Assembly: GCA_047495785.1 (NCBI GenBank)
Contig: JBLDXI010000002.1
Location: forward strand, 868,001 to 932,000
Direction of reading: 5' to 3'
From: Lepidodermella squamata
Taxonomy: Eukaryota > Gastrotricha
DNA length: 64,000 nucleotides
In this document: one piece after another, positions 30,236 to 41,905 of the stretch
How the letters are laid out: each line of letters begins with the position of its first letter
Numbering within the stretch: the first letter of the stretch is position 1
Notes under the pieces: generated by a model
Database searches by the model: none
What the model saw: the letters and a program-made list of their open reading frames with translations, nothing else
What the model was told of the DNA's origin: nothing
Made by a program: the position numbers and the translations under genes

Positions 30236-33200
30236 ATGCCACCAGTTGATGCATCGTCGTCTGTTATTGGTGAGCGGATCATACAATTTGTTTGCGTGTT
30301 TTTATTTCTCGATTTATTAGCCGCTGTCTCGCCGAAATTCGCCCATTTTCTGCCAGAATCATTTAACAAGTTACAGCTAGAAGTTGCGCCTAATGTTAGC
30401 AGCCTTCAATTTCTTCGTGGAAAATTGCTTAAATTTCTTGTTTTTTAGCTGCTGAAATCAGACAACAGTTTTGTCCTCTCATCGTCTAGCGGGTGCGAAG
30501 AGCATGTCGCAATGGATATGGCGATTATTCGACTGCTTGAACACATGCCGGAGAACGCGCCAAAGCCGTGGATTGTTTATTGTGAGTTTAGAACAATTTT
30601 AATTAATTTTAAATGTTTAATTTTTAAATTTTTTTTAATTCTGGAATAATTTATTGCGAAAACGGTGAAAAGTATTTTTTCTCTTCAAAAAATCGATTCT
30701 AAATTTAGGAAAATTTTAGAAATTGATTATTTCTGAGCGAATTTCTTATCGATTTACGAATAAATTTTCAATATTTTCTTGTACAGTGGGGTCGACGCGG
30801 TCGTTGTGCAAATCTCGCATCGACGATTGGGCGCCGAAATTCGCTCGTGCCGGACTGAAAGCGATCCAGCTCACTGCTGAAGATGCCGGGAAGTCAACGA
30901 ATGACGCCTTGGTGCTCGACTCCGCTCACCTTGTTTGCGCTACTCCCGAAAAATGGGACTATGCCCTTCGCCGCAATGAATGGCTCTTCGAGCACATACA
31001 ACTCGTGCTCATTGATGAGGTTCACTCGATTTGCGATAAGGCGCGAGGCGCGACTCTTGAAGCTGTCATCACGCGCATGCTCATGTAAGTCACATCAATT
31101 TTTGCGATTCCTCACAATTTTCTTCATTTAAAAATCGTACAAACCCAAGGAAAATCGCCCTATAAAAATTAACAAAATCAATTTGTTTTGAATTATTATT
31201 CTATAACCAATAGCATTTGAAATTACAATGAATTTTCCTACAAAAAATTGTGTGCCTAATAATCCCAGGCCCATATTACAGCGTGTCCCAGAAGTTGCGC
31301 AAATGTTTTCCAATTTTGTAGGAAATTCAACTAATTTTTTTCAAAATTAAACCTATCGAGAATCGAGACAGTATTTTATCTTTTATACGAGATTGAACCG
31401 AAGAAAAAAATTTACCAGATTTTCAAATTTTCTAAAATTTGTCTGGCCTTGAGGTGAGGCTTTGTCGTAAGTTTCTGAACCTATTTTCCGTGTATTTTCT
31501 CTGCTTACTTATGGGACACGCTGTAGTTCCGTCCAGGCTCGTGGGCGGAATCGCATGGTAAAAGTGGACGCGAAACGGCCCAATTATTCAATGAAAATTG
31601 GACTGCTTATTTTCAAGCTATCAGCTATAAAAATAGTCTGATTTTCATATAAGAAAATTCCAGCTTTGCAACGTTTTTCTACATTCAAAAAATAATGTTT
31701 TAAAGGTCTTTGAAATGATATATTTTTGTTAATTTTCCAGACGAAATTCGCCCTCTTGTCGTTTCGTTGCACTCTGTGCCCCGGCTCCAAATGCGGTTGA
31801 TTTTGCGCGATGGCTCGAGAGCAGAACAACACAAAATAGCGATGTTACTGGAAACTATCGATCGTTTGGCGCCGAATACCGACCTGTGCCGCTCAAGACT
31901 GTGGTCAGGGGCTACAAAGACAACTCGTATCTGAACGGATTCGACGAAGAATTGAACATGAACCTTCCCAACATAATTAAGGTATTTACGTCAAGTTTTT
32001 TAATTTTCGACATCGACTTCGGATTTCTTGAATTTCTTTGATTTCATCGGAATTCGTTCGATTTTTGAAATTTAACATTTTTTGCTTGATTCTAAAATGT
32101 TAGTTATTTTATTGAATTTTTCATAACAAATTTGAAATATTTAAAATATTCAAAATGAAAATCGCTGAGAATTTTTATATTGATTTTTGCGTTATTTCCT
32201 AATTTTTTTCAGGAATTTTCTGACGGGCAGCCATCGCTAATATTTTGCGCCTCGAAAAACCTGACGCAAACGAGCGCCACCACCATGACTGCCGTCCACA
32301 ACCGTTTGATTTTGGGTCTCCGTGATTCATGCGAACTGCGTGATATTGCGAATAGATCCGTCTTTGACAGCGATCTCCGACAAGTCCTACCCTATGGAGT
32401 TGCTTTCTACCACGCCGGCCTGGATGATGCTGACAGGAAAATTGTCGAGCAGCTGTTCTTGCAGCAGAAAATATCGATTCTGTGTAAGTTCTCGCTAACT
32501 TGATATACGGTATAGAATTTCCAAATTTGTTGAATTCCGAAAAATTCTGCGAAATGAATGTTATGTGCGAGTTTTAGGCCCAGAAAAATATTATTAAATT
32601 CAAATTGTTGTACTTCCTCGATATAATATACAGCGTGTCCCAGAAGATGCACAACTATTTTTTCGCAACTTTCTGTAAAAAATTCAAATAATTTTTTAAA
32701 TTGAACCTGACGAGAGAAAAATCCATGTTTTATCCGCGATTTAACTGAAGAAATGAAAATTTCACTGGAGAAAACCCGGAAAACCCCGATGGTGACTGGT
32801 TCGGTAATTTTCGCTATTTCACGTGGTTGGATAACATTTCTGCGGATTTTTTTTGTCTACGGATTAAGAAGTGACCTACTTGATTATTATTCTTGTGATT
32901 TTTTTAAATTTACAAAAAATTTCCGGCCATGAAGTGCAGCTTCGTCTCTCATTTAGGAGTTTCTGAACCCTGTTCCGTGTTTTTTCTTTGCTTGCGTTAT
33001 ATGGGACACGCTGTATATAGATCCCTCCAAAGAAAAAATTGGAAATTTGTTTCTAAAAATAATTACGATATAAATTCTTGATGGGAGTTTATTCACAGGC
33101 CTGTAATTGGCTCAAAATTTCAAAAAATTTAGAATTCGGTGAAAGACTATTCGGATTATAAGAACTATTTTTGAAATTTCAAAGCAAAAGTTTTCGAAAT

Positions 33201-35817
33201 TTTTCTTCGGTCTCACTCTGAGCGGAACTAGAGTTCAGAAGTTTAAATGGGGTCAAAATCACTTTTTAAACCTATATATCAAAGTTTTTAATGGGCATCT
33301 GTGTGGGATTTTGCCATAATAGAATCAATAGTTAATTTCGGAAATCTGACTTGGCCTTAAATTTATCAAATTATTCGAGAAGAGAAAATTAGCTCATCCT
33401 GAGTTTGGTGCATGGCTTCGAAATGTTTTCGTTCGATATTCTGTATTTTGTACATTTTGGCGCTGTCAGAATAAGGGTCCCCCACAGAGCAGCAGGCTTC
33501 AATTGGAAAAATCTAAAATGCCATGAGAAAACTAAGTACTTCTCACCCGAATAGGATAAAAAAATCCGAAGAAATTTTAACCAACCAGGTAAAAACCGAA
33601 CTCGCTGTATCTCAAATTTACGGTAGAATTCGACATTTTCCCTGAAAATTGTGCTAGAAATGCATGAAATCCCGACTTGATTTTATTAAATTTCCATTTT
33701 GGGATTTTTTCGTAGTTTCGACTACTGGTTTGTCAAGCGGGTCCAACTTAACCGCTCACCTGGTCGTGCTGAAACCGCCTCGGATATTCAACGAAAAAAT
33801 TAAAGTCGAAGAAATCGGTGCTCTCGCGCTAAATCAAGTGATCAGCCGGGCTGGCCGGGCGGAATTCGACTCATCCAGTGTCGTCGTGTTAATGACTAGT
33901 TTCGAAACTACAAGCCATTACGAAGCAGTCTTACGAGACGGACCTCGCCTTGATTCTTGGCTAAATAACCGATTTTTGGAGTGTTTTAACACCGAAGTCG
34001 CCGTTGGAACTTTTAACTCGCGACTGGGTGCCGTAAATTGGCTGTCGAAAACGTTTTTCGCCAAATCATTCAAAAATGATGCCATGGATTTTTCGCAATT
34101 TTCGACAAAATTAATTTCGGAATCGATCGATAGTTTAATTGCGTTCGGAATTTTCGAGCGCAACACCGGTGATGAGCTGAGAAATACGACGGCCGGCCGA
34201 ATTATGGCCAATTTTAACGTCGATGTTCAGACCATGTCATTCATTATTCGATTCCTCGATGATCGTCGTTCGTCGTTTGAATTCGGTGATTTGGTCGACT
34301 TTGCGTCGCGAGCTTCGGAAGCTCAGCAAGGCGTCCAGGTTCGGTGGCAAACTGAACTGGACGTCTTGCGCGATCTTGCCTCGAAGCTCAGAATGCCTGG
34401 TCTGCCTAGGTTCATTGACAGGGAGCATAAGATCCGGGTGTTAGTTCGCGCTGACCTGGCTGGATTCCATCTCCAAGCGCAAATGGCGGGGGATGCGGCG
34501 CAATGTCGACGCGGAGTTCTCAGAGTTATAGGTAAGTAGAAAAATTATGTTTTCCTAATTTAATTAGTATGACTTTTCGTAAAAGATACAGAGAATAAAT
34601 CTTCACCTTGAGCACTTTCTTCCCAACGAATTTTCAGCGGTGAATTTTTGTTTCACATGGTTTTTAAAATGTTCAAAAATTGCCTAAAAATTTCGAATAC
34701 CCTGAATTTGATTTTCTTCCTTGAAAAAAGTTTGAATTCAATCCTCGAAATTCCCATTATTCCACCTATTCGGGTATAAAACATGAATTTTATTATCTAA
34801 TGAAAAAAAGCTTCAGAAATTAACTAAATTTAGGGTTCCAGCACTAAATTTGAGACTCCAGCACTAGATTTCCCTTGAATATACTTTTTCGAGTTTTATG
34901 TCCTCTAAAATCTCAATTTTTTATCGTGCCCAACCGATAGATCTGCATATTACGCGTATTTTATAAGCGGTCAGTTTACCAGAGCCGATATAGATTCCAT
35001 TTATCGATTTTACAAATCAGTGATTTTTCCGATATCAACCATCTTGGAACCCAACATTGATAATCGTTTTACGTAGCTTAGGACGGCAGGTTGTAAAATA
35101 AAAAATCCTAGGATCAGGGAGGGCATCAGTATCGAAAAAACGGAAACACCGAAATCGCAAAGAATCTAAATATTTCAGTGCTGGAACCTCATTTTAAGCT
35201 ATGCAATCTTCAGAAAAATTCCAGTAATTTGTGTTACTCGTAAAAGTGAGATGAATTTGAAATTGAAAGACTAGAAAAAATATCTCATACCACCTAAAAA
35301 CAAGGCAATTATAGCTTTACAGCGTGTCCCAGAATTTTTGCAAATGTTAATAAATTTGTCAGAATTTTGTAGAAAATTCAACTAAATTTATTATAAATTA
35401 CAGGAGATAATCTTGTTCCGCGATTCTACCGAATTTACCGGACAAAACCCGGTAACTGGTTCGGTAATTTTTGGTATTAGACCCGGCTGGACCAATTATT
35501 CCGGACTTTTTTATATCCCGGTTTATTCAAAATTCAAGTTTTATTTTACGGTTTTTCCAGCTCATAATGTCAACACTTTTAATATTACTGGATTTTCACT
35601 CATTTTTACAGGCTGTTTGACCGCACTCGCGGAAGCCCGACTCGCTGAAGAAAAAGATTGCAAAATCGGATTGTCGCAGCTGTCTGCGTTGATCAGCGCC
35701 CAGCAGTGCCTGAAGACTGGCAGTACAACTTATCTACGAGGCAACGGCAATTCTTCGATCGAGCCTAGCATCTACGAATCGCCGACGAAAAAGGTAAAAT
35801 GTGAACATCAAAATTAA
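30236..35817 (+). CDS. HFM1/MER3-like Ski2-type helicase homologue with degraded Walker A
   Basis: Eight exons join in frame to 690 residues: 30236-30269, 30321-30394, 30449-30581, 30787-31084, 31741-31981, 32213-32483, 33716-34531 and 35612-35817. The order and spacing follow HFM1/MER3 meiotic crossover helicases. The segments are LLKSDNSFVL, the TPEKWD and LIDEVH box (residues 157-160 DEVH), PSLIFCASKN, YHAGLDDADRKIVE, LSSGSNLTAHLVV, QVISRAGR and the winged-helix/ratchet region. Where the family has APTGSGKT this protein has SSSSGCEEH: the ATP-binding Lys and Thr are Glu and His. Motif III SAT is CAP and motif VI is ISRAGR. ATPase activity is therefore unlikely, although exon structure and frame are intact. 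It lacks the long C-terminal part of HFM1. A MITE sits in each of introns 4, 6 and 7. Confidence 0.8.
31279..31523. mobile_element. TA-flanked MITE (CAGCGTGTCCCA family), copy in intron 4
   Basis: The 245-bp element starts CAGCGTGTCCCA, ends with its complement TGGGACACGCTG, and is flanked by TA on each side. This is Tc1/mariner-like. Similar ends recur at 32631-33013, 35320 onward, 59594 and 61378-61748. Confidence 0.85.
32631..33013. mobile_element. TA-flanked MITE, copy in intron 6
   Basis: The 383-bp element has ends CAGCGTGTCCC and GGGACACGCTG and TA on both flanks. The interior has the family pattern of AAAACCCGGAAAACCCCGATGG followed by GGTTCGGTAATTTT, given as positions about 32771-32815. 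Confidence 0.85.
35320..35520. mobile_element. TA-flanked MITE, decayed copy in intron 7
   Basis: The left end CAGCGTGTCCCAGAA is intact after TA, and interior parts such as CCGGACAAAACCCGG and GGTTCGGTAATTTT are recognisable. The right end is lost. Confidence 0.65.
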
Positions 35818-37314
35818 CGGAGTAAAGTAATTTCATCGCTCAATTTGTAACGTGATTTTGTTGATTCAGTATATTCAGTTTTCACCTGGCCATCGATTTG
35901 TAAAGCCTGATGATTTGCTTTTAATAAATAATGTGAATTTTTTAATTCTTTGTTTTTGAATCCTGCCCACAGTTTTTTGCTTCATGACTCTATCTCAGTA
36001 AGTCAGGACGACCGAGCGGTCTAGGGCGCAAGATCTGGTCCTTTTGATAAAAATGAATTCCGCAACAATTTTTTCAATAAATTAATGACGAATTAGAGGC
36101 AATGAATTCATTGACTAATATAGTATGTTATAGCTAGCCAGAACTTTCCTAAAAATTCATCAGATTATTTTCCGTGATTATTACGATAACTTCAAATATT
36201 CCGCTTTGGCCTTGGATCAGGCCGTGTAGGCAAGGCAATGCGAAAAAAATTGGCAAACATTTTGTGGGTGAAACATGATGGGAATAAACCAGGACATTCG
36301 CGGGATATTTCAGAGAAATTATTCCAATTCTAAAAAATTTAAAATGAAAGAAATAATATTTTCGATCGAATTATAATTGGTTCAAAGTTAGTGGCCTGCG
36401 TGCCCTTTTGAATTGTTGTATTGCGAACCGAAGTATGATGCGTGAAGTGGCGATGAGGTTTTGAATTTTCCGTATGATAAAAAAATCTTCAAAAATTGAA
36501 CTGTTTAAATTCCAAGGGCAGGTTACTTCAAACTTCAAAGGATGTCTCGTAATGAGACTAATCGATTGTGTAGTACTGCCCTCGAAATATGTTCACAATC
36601 AAGCAGTATTAGGATCCTCGTATTAGTATTGTCAGGCTTGAATTTTATAATCAAAGGTTTCCCCCCTGTGGTCATTTTGGGGGTTTCCACCTTTGAGCAA
36701 TGCCGTAAATAACCATATATTGTCGCTACACCCCAGCTCCGAGTATTGAAAACCACACGAGGGACCCTTCGCTGTCCTCGGCTTGGCACCGGAAAAGACC
36801 TCAGCTCCAGAATCCTACTTCGCCCACTGGTATCAGCGAACTCGCCTGCTGCTTACCGGTTTATAATGACTAAGGAAGAGCTGGTAGCAAACAGAACACT
36901 ATAATTGTCTATATCGGCTAACAAACATTGACTTAGATCTCAGCGGCTTCTGTATTCTCTATATTTGACGGCAGTTCTAAATATTTCCACCCTGTAAGCT
37001 GTTATCAAAACTGCTCGAAAGGAAATTAGATAATATAATTTGAAATTTGACATTAAATTGGTCGAATTTCTCAATGAAGACGCTCATGCAGAAGATTTAT
37101 CGAAACAATGATCAGGTAAAAGTGAAAAACACACAAATATATGGTTTCCTAGACTGTGGAAGAAATCGGCAAATTATTAGCTTTTCACTTCCCTCAAGAC
37201 TTTTCCCATCCTATTGACAACATCCAATTAAAATGAAGGAGGTGTTTGTGCAAGGCTGCATCCAAAAATTCCTCAGTCATCTAAGCGAACTGAACTTGAA
37301 ATTGATTGTTTTAG
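35818..37314. other. Intergenic, about 1.5 kb
   Basis: No gene is supported. Immediately before the next start codon is TTGATTGTTTTAG-ATG, a 3' splice acceptor abutting the ATG. Either a 5' untranslated exon lies upstream in this stretch or the messenger is trans-spliced. Confidence 0.45.
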
Positions 37315-38562
37315 ATGTTAAAGTTGCTAGTTCTTGGAATAGTCGTTGATTTGGCATTTGACTTACGATCTTCAGCAGAAGAGGAGCAATGGCCAATTTC
37401 AATATCAAATAATACCCAAATTCTGGACAAATTAAAACTAGATTTTCTCAAGTACTGCCCACTGGTGGCCTCGCGGAATCTTCCTGTCGAAATTGGCCTG
37501 AGGTCGAACTTCACTTCAAAGACTCGACTTGTGCTAGAAATAAGCTTACTGAGATTCGTCGGCATTGATGACCTTGAGAAAAGTCTGTCAGTCTATGCCC
37601 AGCTGGCGATGTACTGGGATATACCATGCGTGACGGAGGCACAAGCTCGCCTACGTGCCAGTGTCAATTACGACGATGAGTCTCACGTTTATTTCCCGCT
37701 AAGATGGAACGAAACTTGGTATCCGAAAATTATCCACCAGAATGCTGTGATTGATTCACTTCCTCTTGAAAGGTATGCCGGCACTTTTAGACTACACTTA
37801 AAATGCAATTATTTTCCTAGATTTTCCAAAGAATTGGTAGCAGTTCCTTTGGTAGACCCGCCCACTGTAGCCATCAGGCCCCGTTTGATTTTTGACAGCT
37901 CCTGTGACAAATTCAGCTTCCGTCGCTTTCCATTCGACACCCTTGAATGCTCTATTGTGTTGGAATGTTTCGACGATGCCGCTTTGTTACGAATTGATAC
38001 TGATTTCGTTAAATTCGCGGTTGATCCCTCGAGCGAGTTTGGTGACGATGCGGACATTTGGCAGATGGAAGCACTCAACTGGACAATGCAAATTTCAAAT
38101 AGGACAACAGGCGATTACGAAACCTTGTATTTCACCTTCTATTTCAAGCGCCGATACCAATACTACGTCTGCAACATTTTCCTACCAATAATCGCGTTGA
38201 TTGCTATTCAGATATCCGCATTGTTCATGCAGCCTGATGCGCCCGACCGGGCAGCATTTTGCGTCACTGCTGTTCTCTCTTTCTCAGTTGTCATTACCAT
38301 GGTTTCAACGTACATTCCACAGACCTCTGAATCTGTCTACTTGATGTTCATATTGGCGGTGAAAATAGGGCTTGGGGCTGCTCTGACAATTTATTCACTG
38401 ATTTCGAGCATCTTAGCAACGTCCAAGTTTTGGATGCGGAAAGTAAGCCTGGGCAAGCTGAAAACATCCTTAATTAGGATTCTGGACCTGGTTGTAGCTC
38501 TTATATCAGTATTAATCACCATTGTAACTTACGCCGTTTGTTTATATGGAATGCTGGCCTAA
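37315..38562 (+). CDS. Cys-loop ligand-gated ion channel subunit
   Basis: The intronless gene encodes 415 residues: an N-terminal signal sequence, an extracellular ligand-binding domain (about 25-270) and four membrane helices. The ligand-binding domain has a RWNETWYPKI loop and the Cys loop. Helices are at YYVCNIFLPIIALIAIQIS, RAAFCVTAVLSFSVVITMV, SVYLMFILAVKIGLGAALTI and LVVALISVLITIVTYAVCL. The M3-M4 loop is only about 25 residues. The Cys loop C-x-FPFD-x-C has 14 residues between the cysteines instead of the standard 13. The M1-M2 linker (PDAPDR) lacks the PAR motif of many anion channels, so a nicotinic-like cation subunit is more likely, but charge selectivity and ligand cannot be assigned. 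A relic of a paralogue is at 27058-27145. Confidence 0.85.
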   Translation: MLKLLVLGIVVDLAFDLRSSAEEEQWPISISNNTQILDKLKLDFLKYCPLVASRNLPVEIGLRSNFTSKTRLVLEISLLRFVGIDDLEKSLSVYAQLAMYWDIPCVTEAQARLRASVNYDDESHVYFPLRWNETWYPKIIHQNAVIDSLPLERYAGTFRLHLKCNYFPRFSKELVAVPLVDPPTVAIRPRLIFDSSCDKFSFRRFPFDTLECSIVLECFDDAALLRIDTDFVKFAVDPSSEFGDDADIWQMEALNWTMQISNRTTGDYETLYFTFYFKRRYQYYVCNIFLPIIALIAIQISALFMQPDAPDRAAFCVTAVLSFSVVITMVSTYIPQTSESVYLMFILAVKIGLGAALTIYSLISSILATSKFWMRKVSLGKLKTSLIRILDLVVALISVLITIVTYAVCLYGMLA

Positions 38563-39200
38563 AAAGCTGTTCCTAATGCTTCATCTGAATGCATCTCTGT
38601 ATTATCTTAAGTAAAAACCTAGAGTATTGTTGAAATCCATCAGTTTTGTGGTGGCTCGCCCTTTTCCATTACTCGGGGAAGACTCGGGGTGCGATGGCAA
38701 ATGGTCTTCATTGAACCATGAATGACTTTCGAAAGTACACTTCGGTTTGCAGGGTTCAATTTAGTGGGAATTTCTAAAGCAAACCGCGAAACCGTGCATA
38801 TTAAAAATGCTTAGGTCGTTTTCGAGTTCCTTATTTGGCTCATTTATGGCGTGATGTCCCTGATTTGCACAATCTAGTACCTATAGTAATTTAAGATAGG
38901 GATTAGTGTCTCATGAACATTTGCTGGGGATGAGAAACCTTTCGAACGCTCAAATGAGGGGGTGACCGCACTTTTCCACGGAAGCGAAGTGAGCGACTTC
39001 CTGTTGCGACCACATCGCTAATGGATTTATGGGCGATAAGTTTTGCCGCGCACCCTCGAACTTTGGAGCCACAAGCGTAGTCCTAAGTCTTGTTTCTATT
39101 TTTTCTTCTCAAAGTTGAACGCGTACGATTTGCCTAAAATATTGCCCATAACAATCGGAGATACCTGGCTATAGCAAACCAAGGCTATAGACGACAAATT
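38563..39200. other. Intergenic spacer
   Basis: No gene is seen. This spacer separates two intronless, plus-strand receptor genes and presumably holds the receptor terminator and the next promoter; no element is clear enough to mark. Confidence 0.4.
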
Positions 39201-41546
39201 ATGATCATGCTGCTAAATTTCATTTTCACAATTGCGACATTTATCGGGGTTTCCCGGGGTGGAGGAAAGAAGTATAACTTGAATCTATTGAGCCTTCTTC
39301 CGGCTAACTACCCAACATGTGCAGTTGCATACCAAGTAGTAGTCGACCGCGTCAACAGTCGCCACGATGTTCTTACCGATTATCACATTGTACTGGATCT
39401 AAAAGACCAGAACGGCAACAACGCAGCAGGATCCAATCAAGCTGTTGTGTCATTCGACGACAAAGTCCTTGGCGAGAATAACTACAGCGCTCCGATAATT
39501 CTTGGACCTAGTGGCTCTTGCAACGTCGTTGCACCAACAATGAAAGCTTTGTATTACACTGAAGTATCTCTGGGCTGTACTGGAGCCTATATCTACTCCA
39601 GGAAGTCTTTCTTCAACAACCTTTTCCCTGTATCTATGTGGACTGTGCTTCAAAATTACGCTATCAAAGGGGTGATTGATATAGGAGGTTGGCGCCAAGT
39701 CGGCTTGATTGCGACCTCTTCAAGTGCTAACGCCATAATAACGGCCCATGAACTTCACGCTTATCTTACTGGGCAAGGAGTTGATGTCGTCCAGTACGTC
39801 AGTGAACCTGACCTCAGCTACACCGGTATCGAATCGTTCAAGTCGAAGGCTACGATCATCGTGGTTTTCCTGATATTTGCCGATGACACAGTCAGATTCT
39901 TTTGTCTAGCGCATTCGGCTGGGCTTCGACCGCCACTTTACAACTTCATCATCTACGCTTCGGTTCAAGCTATGTATACGGCTATTAATGCCATCAAAAA
40001 CCCTCCCCCGAACTGTGATGGAGCTGGGATCGAACTCATGCTTACAGGGAGTCTTTTCCTCGGTATCTCATTTGTTCCAACTGGCAATTATTCAACCGCG
40101 CTTGGCTACGATAATGCGGAATTCGAAGCTGAGATGACACAGCGGCTTACAAATGTTCCGAACTACGGGTTGGACTTTTCCGAACGATTCAGATGTCATG
40201 ACGCCATTTTGTCATCAATTCACATTCTAAACAAATCTGAAGCGATTTTGCAACGGCAGTATAACATGTCGCTGCGGGACTTCAAAAATCACCGTGACCT
40301 TGTCCGAAATGTAGTCAACTCTAGTGCGGCTAAAAGCGACTTTGTGGGCTTGCGAATCGGTCGAATTAATCCAGACGTAAACAATAACATCCTTGAAGAG
40401 CTGCAAATCTACCAGGTTATTGACCGCCAGCCTGTTCTTAACTACAAAATGTTTTACAATCGAGAAAAAGCTGGGAACCTCAGCAGTTTCCCGTACGATG
40501 TTGTTAAAATTGCTGACGTGGTTTGGCCTACTAAGAAAAATCAGCCACCGAAAGATTTGTCTTCAATTGAACATCGAAAGTCAGTATGTGGCTCGAAGCT
40601 GATCGGTGCTGTTGTTGCTCTAGCTTCAGGAATCTCTATCACCCAAGTTACGGTGTTCGTCATAAAAATCCGTAAACCGAACGCAGATATGCTTTACAGA
40701 AACACTGAAAAAGTTGCGAGTCTACTGGCCTGTGTGCTTCTGAACATGGCAGGTGTTGTCCACGTAGTTGGTTGGGATTATTTTACTGAGGTAGGATGCC
40801 TCACTCGGCCAGTCCTTCTTGTTGTGGCATTATCTTACATTCACGGGCTGATAACAGCGAAGCTTCATGGTTTATCTGAGTTTGCTCGAAGTTATACTTC
40901 GGCGCGAGGCGTGTATGCCAGAAAATTTAACTCAGCTTCATTAGCTCGAATTCGAAATAGCGATGAACCACCCCAGGTCAAATCAATGTCCCCTTCGCAA
41001 TCAGCAGCGTTTCTAGGGGTAAAGAAGAACTCGTCAATAAAAAGCTGGAATTTCATGCCAAATGAAATAACGTCACTGTCCAAACGAACCCTAACTCTCG
41101 CGATATTCCTGGCCATCTTAAGCAGTCTTACCATGATTCTCTGGGTTGTCATCCACCCTTCAAAAGTAGTTAAACTCCGCACTGAGCTGGCTTTTGACGA
41201 GCAGGAAGTGGTATTTTACGACATAGAGATCGCCAGATGTGAATCTGAATTCGAAGCTTACTGGTTAGGGGCTTTGTTAGGCTTGCATCTTGCAATGCTT
41301 TTCTCAGCTAACTTCTGGTCATTCGGCCTGCGACAGTTTGCTTTGCCAAACGAATTAGCCTCCGGAGCAAAGGCGATGCGACTGGCAGCAGTAAATTCGA
41401 TTTCAACGATGTGCGCTGTCTTTCTGACCTTACTAGCCGTGCGTTCATCTATGAATCACTGTGTGGCTTTCACAGTTTTGTCGATCGGAGAACTTGTTTA
41501 TTCTGGGTCGACTTCAATGATCCTTTTATTTATGATTTCAAACTGA
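39201..41546 (+). CDS. GABA-B-like class C G-protein coupled receptor
   Basis: The intronless gene encodes 781 residues. A signal peptide (about 1-20) is followed by a Venus-flytrap ligand-binding domain (about 25-430) that starts LNLLSLLPANYP and includes ILGPSGSCNVVAPTMKAL and GCTGAYIYSRK, as in GABA-B receptors and their relatives. Seven membrane helices lie between about 465 and 780, with GABA-B-like marks: an ITAKLHGL loop after helix 3, the helix 4/loop segment ILWVVIHPSKVVKLRT, and a long second extracellular loop. No cysteine-rich domain intervenes, which separates it from metabotropic glutamate receptors. The cytosolic tail is almost absent. Ligand unknown. Residues for GABA binding cannot be verified here, so it may bind another ligand or act as a subunit. 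Confidence 0.8.
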   Translation: MIMLLNFIFTIATFIGVSRGGGKKYNLNLLSLLPANYPTCAVAYQVVVDRVNSRHDVLTDYHIVLDLKDQNGNNAAGSNQAVVSFDDKVLGENNYSAPIILGPSGSCNVVAPTMKALYYTEVSLGCTGAYIYSRKSFFNNLFPVSMWTVLQNYAIKGVIDIGGWRQVGLIATSSSANAIITAHELHAYLTGQGVDVVQYVSEPDLSYTGIESFKSKATIIVVFLIFADDTVRFFCLAHSAGLRPPLYNFIIYASVQAMYTAINAIKNPPPNCDGAGIELMLTGSLFLGISFVPTGNYSTALGYDNAEFEAEMTQRLTNVPNYGLDFSERFRCHDAILSSIHILNKSEAILQRQYNMSLRDFKNHRDLVRNVVNSSAAKSDFVGLRIGRINPDVNNNILEELQIYQVIDRQPVLNYKMFYNREKAGNLSSFPYDVVKIADVVWPTKKNQPPKDLSSIEHRKSVCGSKLIGAVVALASGISITQVTVFVIKIRKPNADMLYRNTEKVASLLACVLLNMAGVVHVVGWDYFTEVGCLTRPVLLVVALSYIHGLITAKLHGLSEFARSYTSARGVYARKFNSASLARIRNSDEPPQVKSMSPSQSAAFLGVKKNSSIKSWNFMPNEITSLSKRTLTLAIFLAILSSLTMILWVVIHPSKVVKLRTELAFDEQEVVFYDIEIARCESEFEAYWLGALLGLHLAMLFSANFWSFGLRQFALPNELASGAKAMRLAAVNSISTMCAVFLTLLAVRSSMNHCVAFTVLSIGELVYSGSTSMILLFMISN

Positions 41547-41744
41547 AGTAACTCTAGTAGGTACCTAGCACTTAGAGCACTTAGTAAGAGATTTAGAAGC
41601 AGAACCAAAATGTATAGGAAAAGTATAAACGATATCCAGTTTTGATTAAAAAGTAAGAATGATGGTAAAATCTAATGACAATTGAGATTCAAATGTCTGA
41701 AGGCTCTTTTGCTGTTTCCTGAGATGTTGAGATTCAAGAATTGT

Positions 41745-41905
41745 GGCAAAAAACATGAACGCCTGGGAGCTAATCGGTATTACCTCATCCGCATTTCACT
41801 GCCGAATCATCACGACGTTTTTGCTCATACATCGGCATTCCTCACGTTCATCCACCATCCACCAACTTACATTGGACTTATATATGTAGCTGAAAAGCCT
41901 TGAAT
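41745..41905 (+). pseudogene. Serine protease homologue, C-terminal relic
   Basis: The DNA matches the end of the 46774-49316 gene (GACGCCTGGGTGCTAACTGG region to the stop) with small gaps and frame changes. Readable pieces are NAWELIGITSS, HTSAFLTFIHH and VAEKP. It marks an older, nearly erased copy of the sushi/protease unit. Confidence 0.7.

Noticed and set aside
36535-36789. 84-codon minus-strand frame in the spacer before the channel gene
   Set aside because: No recognisable domain and no splice or context support; treated as chance.
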